Positions 13,311 through 15,388 of a stretch of DNA of 15,388 nucleotides are shown here, in pieces. The notes beneath the pieces are model-generated. The model did no database searches and was not told the DNA's origin. It saw nothing but the letters and a program-made list of their open reading frames with translations. The DNA is from Halomonas halophila (GTDB lineage: Bacteria > Pseudomonadota > Gammaproteobacteria > Pseudomonadales > Halomonadaceae), in assembly GCA_002433675.1 (NCBI GenBank), contig DJIP01000309.1, forward strand, positions 1 to 15,388, in the 5' to 3' direction. Within the stretch, counting starts at the first letter, position 1. Each line of letters starts with the position of its first letter. The translations under genes and the position numbers were made by a program.

Positions 13311-14906
13311 ATGCCCCTACTCACCTTCGCGTCCTTCCTGTTCTTTACAGGACTGGTCGCCTTCATCACCTGGCGCATCACCCGCCGTGACGACCATTCA
13401 AGCACCAGCGGCTTCTTCCTGGCGGGACGCAGCCTGACCTTTCCGCTGATCGCCGGCTCGCTGTTGATGACCAACCTGTCCACCGAGCAGATGGTCGGCC
13501 TCAACGGCTCCGCCTTCACCGATGGCCTCAGCGTGATGGCCTGGGAGGTCGTCGCGGTCATGGCGCTGGTGGCGCTGGCGCTGTTCTTCCTGCCGCGCTT
13601 TCTGAAAAGCGGCATCGCCACCCTGCCCCAGTTGCTCGAGATTCGCTTCGACAAGGGCACCCAGCTGATCACCAACGTGATCTTCCTGATCGCCTATGCG
13701 GTGGTACTGCTGCCGATCATCCTTTACTCCGGCGCCATCGGCCTGCAGGGCATGCTCGACCTGTCCGGGCTCACCGGCATCGAATCCAGCACCACCCTGC
13801 TGTGGCTGACGGTGTGGATCGTCGGCATCATCGGCTCCATCTATGCCCTTTTCGGGGGCCTGCGCACGGTTGCCGTGTCGGATACCCTCAACGGCGTCGG
13901 CCTGCTGATCGGTGGCTTCGTCATCGTCTACTTCGGCCTCCAGGCGGTCAGCGACAGCGGCGGTGTAATGGCCGGCTGGGAGATCCTCAAGGAGTCCAAT
14001 CCGGACAAGATGAACTCCATCGGTGGCAGCGAGCAGAGCGTGCCCTTCTTCACCCTGTTCACCGGCGTCTTTCTGATCAACGTCTTCTACTGGACCACCA
14101 ACCAGCAGATCATCCAGCGGACCTTCGCCGCCAAGAACCTGGCAGAAGGCCAGAAGGGTGTACTGCTGACCGGCTTCTTCAAACTGCTGGGGCCCCTGTA
14201 CCTGGTGCTGCCGGGCATCATCGCCTACCACCTGTACGCAGATCAGGGCGTCAAGGCTGACGCGGCTTACGGCCACCTGGTGTTCAACGTGCTGCCGGCG
14301 CCGCTCACCGGCTTCTTCGCCGCGGTGATGGTCGGTGCCATCCTGTCTTCCTTCAACTCGGCACTGAACTCCACCACCACCCTGTTCAGCCTGGGGCTCT
14401 ACAAGGCGGTACTGAAGAAGGACGCCACCGAAGCCCAGGTGGTCAAGTCGAGCCAGGTGTTCGGCTGGATCATGGCCATCTCCGCGATGATCATCGCGCC
14501 GCTGCTGGCCGGTCAGGAAAGCCTGTTCGGCTACCTGCAGAAGATGAACGCCATCTACTTTATTCCCATCCTGGCGGTGGTGGTGGTCGGCCTGCTGACC
14601 CGTCGGGTGCCCCCCATGGCGGCCAAGATCGCCCTGGTGGGTGGCTGCCTGGCCATCTTCGCCGGTTACTTCATCCCGCCCTTCAACAAGCTGCCGGTGA
14701 TCATGCACGAGTTCCACTTCGTCGCCCTGGTGTTCGTGCTGCTGGTGGCGCTGATGCTGGTGATCGGCAAGCTGCGCCCCCGCGCCGAGGCGTGGAAGCA
14801 GGAAGATGTCGGCGCCGTCGACCTGACCCCCTGGAAGGGCGCCGTGCCGGCGGGCATCGTGCTGGTGATCCTGGTCATCGCCATCTACCTGGCCTTCGCC
14901 GGCTGA
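13311..14906 (+). CDS. Sodium/solute symporter, YidK-like (SSS family)
   Basis: The 531-residue inner membrane protein couples Na+ entry to solute uptake. It has about 14 hydrophobic segments and family hallmarks that match my memory of E. coli YidK: FLAGRSLTFPLIAGSLLMTNLSTEQMVGL (residues 35-64), LPRFLKSGIATLPQLLEIRFDK, LPIILYSGA, NSIGG, TNQQIIQRTFAAKNLAEGQKG (about 262-283) and the C-terminal block KPRA-like LRPRAEAWKQEDVGAVDLTPWKG. The frame is open upstream to 12996, but those residues do not look like the family. ATG 13311 has AAGGA seven bases upstream and gives an N-terminal helix (LLTFASFLFFTGLVAFITW) that fits. Substrate is not deducible: sugars and other small solutes occur in the SSS family. 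It stands alone, ended by a strong hairpin. Confidence 0.93.
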   Translation: MPLLTFASFLFFTGLVAFITWRITRRDDHSSTSGFFLAGRSLTFPLIAGSLLMTNLSTEQMVGLNGSAFTDGLSVMAWEVVAVMALVALALFFLPRFLKSGIATLPQLLEIRFDKGTQLITNVIFLIAYAVVLLPIILYSGAIGLQGMLDLSGLTGIESSTTLLWLTVWIVGIIGSIYALFGGLRTVAVSDTLNGVGLLIGGFVIVYFGLQAVSDSGGVMAGWEILKESNPDKMNSIGGSEQSVPFFTLFTGVFLINVFYWTTNQQIIQRTFAAKNLAEGQKGVLLTGFFKLLGPLYLVLPGIIAYHLYADQGVKADAAYGHLVFNVLPAPLTGFFAAVMVGAILSSFNSALNSTTTLFSLGLYKAVLKKDATEAQVVKSSQVFGWIMAISAMIIAPLLAGQESLFGYLQKMNAIYFIPILAVVVVGLLTRRVPPMAAKIALVGGCLAIFAGYFIPPFNKLPVIMHEFHFVALVFVLLVALMLVIGKLRPRAEAWKQEDVGAVDLTPWKGAVPAGIVLVILVIAIYLAFAG

Positions 14907-14919
14907 CGGCCACCACGCC

Positions 14920-14969
14920 CCGCAATGACGACGCCCCGCCCTGTAAAAGGCGGGGCGTCGTCGTTGCGG
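14920..14969 (+). terminator. Terminator after the symporter gene
   Basis: The arms 14920-14940 and 14949-14969 pair over 21 positions with a single G-T pair; the loop is CTGTAAAA. It starts 13 bases after the stop codon and is the most stable hairpin in the window. Confidence 0.88.
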
Positions 14970-15030
14970 ACACCGAATGTCCATATCGGTGGGGTAATGG
15001 TCCTTGCCGACATTCCTGACCTCCCCCAGA

Positions 15031-15068
15031 CTCCAGAGACTCGCTATCGCGCCCCCCCTTCTCTGGAG
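15031..15068 (+). promoter_or_regulatory. Inverted repeat that includes the ribosome binding site of the GlxA-type gene
   Basis: CTCCAGAG (15031-15038) is the exact complement of CTCTGGAG (15061-15068), and the GGAG of the right arm is the Shine-Dalgarno site of the GTG at 15077. If transcribed together, pairing over a 22-base loop would hide the site. This could be chance or a translational control. Confidence 0.35.
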
Positions 15069-15076
15069 CCCCCACC

Positions 15077-15388
15077 GTGACCACGACTCGAGACGTCGCC
15101 TTGCTGGCCTACCCCGACTGTCAGATGCTCGACGTCAGCGGACCCTGGCAGGTCTTCGCTAGCGCCAACGATGTGCTGGGCACGCCTGCCTACCGACTAC
15201 GTCTGATCGGCCGAGGTGCGAGCGAACTGGTCACCAATGGCGGGCTGCGGCTGTTGCCGGACCTGGACTGGGAACAGTGGGAGAACGGCCTCGACAAGAC
15301 CCTCGACAAGACCCTCGGCACACCCTGCAACGCAAGCAACCAGACCACCCTGCTCATCGCCGGAGGCCACGGCGTCTTCGTCCAGTGC
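15077..15388 (+). CDS. GlxA-type transcriptional regulator (DJ-1/PfpI + AraC), 3' end outside window
   Basis: The first 104 codons are present, reading MTTRDVALLAYPDCQMLDVS and on to LLIAGGHGVFVQC. The motif VALLAYPDCQMLDVSGPWQVFASAN is the start of the class I glutamine amidotransferase-like (DJ-1/PfpI) domain of GlxA-family regulators, which carry an AraC helix-turn-helix domain at the C-terminus. The AraC half is not in the window, so a stand-alone DJ-1/PfpI protein is possible. Translation starts at GTG with GGAG eight bases upstream. A 12-base tandem duplication gives LDKTLDKT near residues 72-79, lengthening the loop before LLIAGG compared with relatives I recall. Related regulators often control amino acid, carnitine or betaine use. 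Confidence 0.82.
   Translation, partial: MTTTRDVALLAYPDCQMLDVSGPWQVFASANDVLGTPAYRLRLIGRGASELVTNGGLRLLPDLDWEQWENGLDKTLDKTLGTPCNASNQTTLLIAGGHGVFVQC
15290..15313 (+). repeat. 12-base tandem duplication within the GlxA-type gene
   Basis: CTCGACAAGACC occurs twice in succession, exact and in frame (encoding LDKT LDKT). A partial third copy (CTCGGCA) follows. It probably arose by replication slippage in a surface loop. Confidence 0.85.

Noticed and set aside
13398..14984. 528-codon open frame on the minus strand opposite the symporter
   Set aside because: It is composed of His, Gln, Asp and Gly repeats typical of the antisense of hydrophobic membrane codons. The plus strand encodes a clear SSS transporter.
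1..15388. Mobile element, defence island, prophage or CRISPR
   Set aside because: No transposase, integrase, nuclease, methylase, phage structural gene, terminal inverted repeats or regularly spaced repeats were seen.

Overview
The window reads as chromosomal DNA of a GC-rich gammaproteobacterium, most like the Halomonadaceae (Halomonas or a relative). This is inferred from the acidic, GC-rich-codon proteins, the gabD-gabT pair, the YidK-like sodium/solute symporter and the overall protein style; no ribosomal marker is present to prove it. I see no tRNA, rRNA, insertion sequence, integrase, prophage or CRISPR array. Gene spacing is typical of housekeeping and metabolic chromosome.

Layout from left to right. 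A minus-strand gene begins at 30 and runs off the left edge. A 360-base gap leads to msrA (plus), a secreted methionine sulfoxide reductase. A hairpin separates msrA from a convergent minus-strand MFS exporter, which is divergent from a LysR regulator (plus). A strong bidirectional terminator follows, then a minus-strand NlpC/P60 lipoprotein, a structured intergenic region, and a large minus-strand orphan of about 818 residues. That orphan is built from a duplicated, helical DUF1266-like unit.

After a 310-base gap come gabD and gabT (plus), which convert GABA to succinate semialdehyde and then succinate, and an amidase behind a terminator. A convergent small YeaQ/GlsB-type membrane protein (minus) follows. 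A DUF924 gene (minus) is divergent from a two-helix membrane protein (plus). A 377-base leader rich in inverted repeats precedes a YidK-like Na+/solute symporter (plus), closed by a very stable hairpin. The window ends inside a GlxA-type (DJ-1/PfpI plus AraC) regulator whose ribosome binding site lies in one arm of an inverted repeat.

The genes form several independent units rather than one pathway. The clear functional module is GABA catabolism (gabD-gabT), perhaps with the adjacent amidase supplying an amine or acid substrate. The MFS/LysR pair looks like a transporter with its own regulator. The items most worth a second look are the tandem DUF1266 protein, the palindrome-rich leader of the symporter, the triple-hairpin gap at 4068-4306, and the possible ribosome-binding-site hairpin of the GlxA-type gene.
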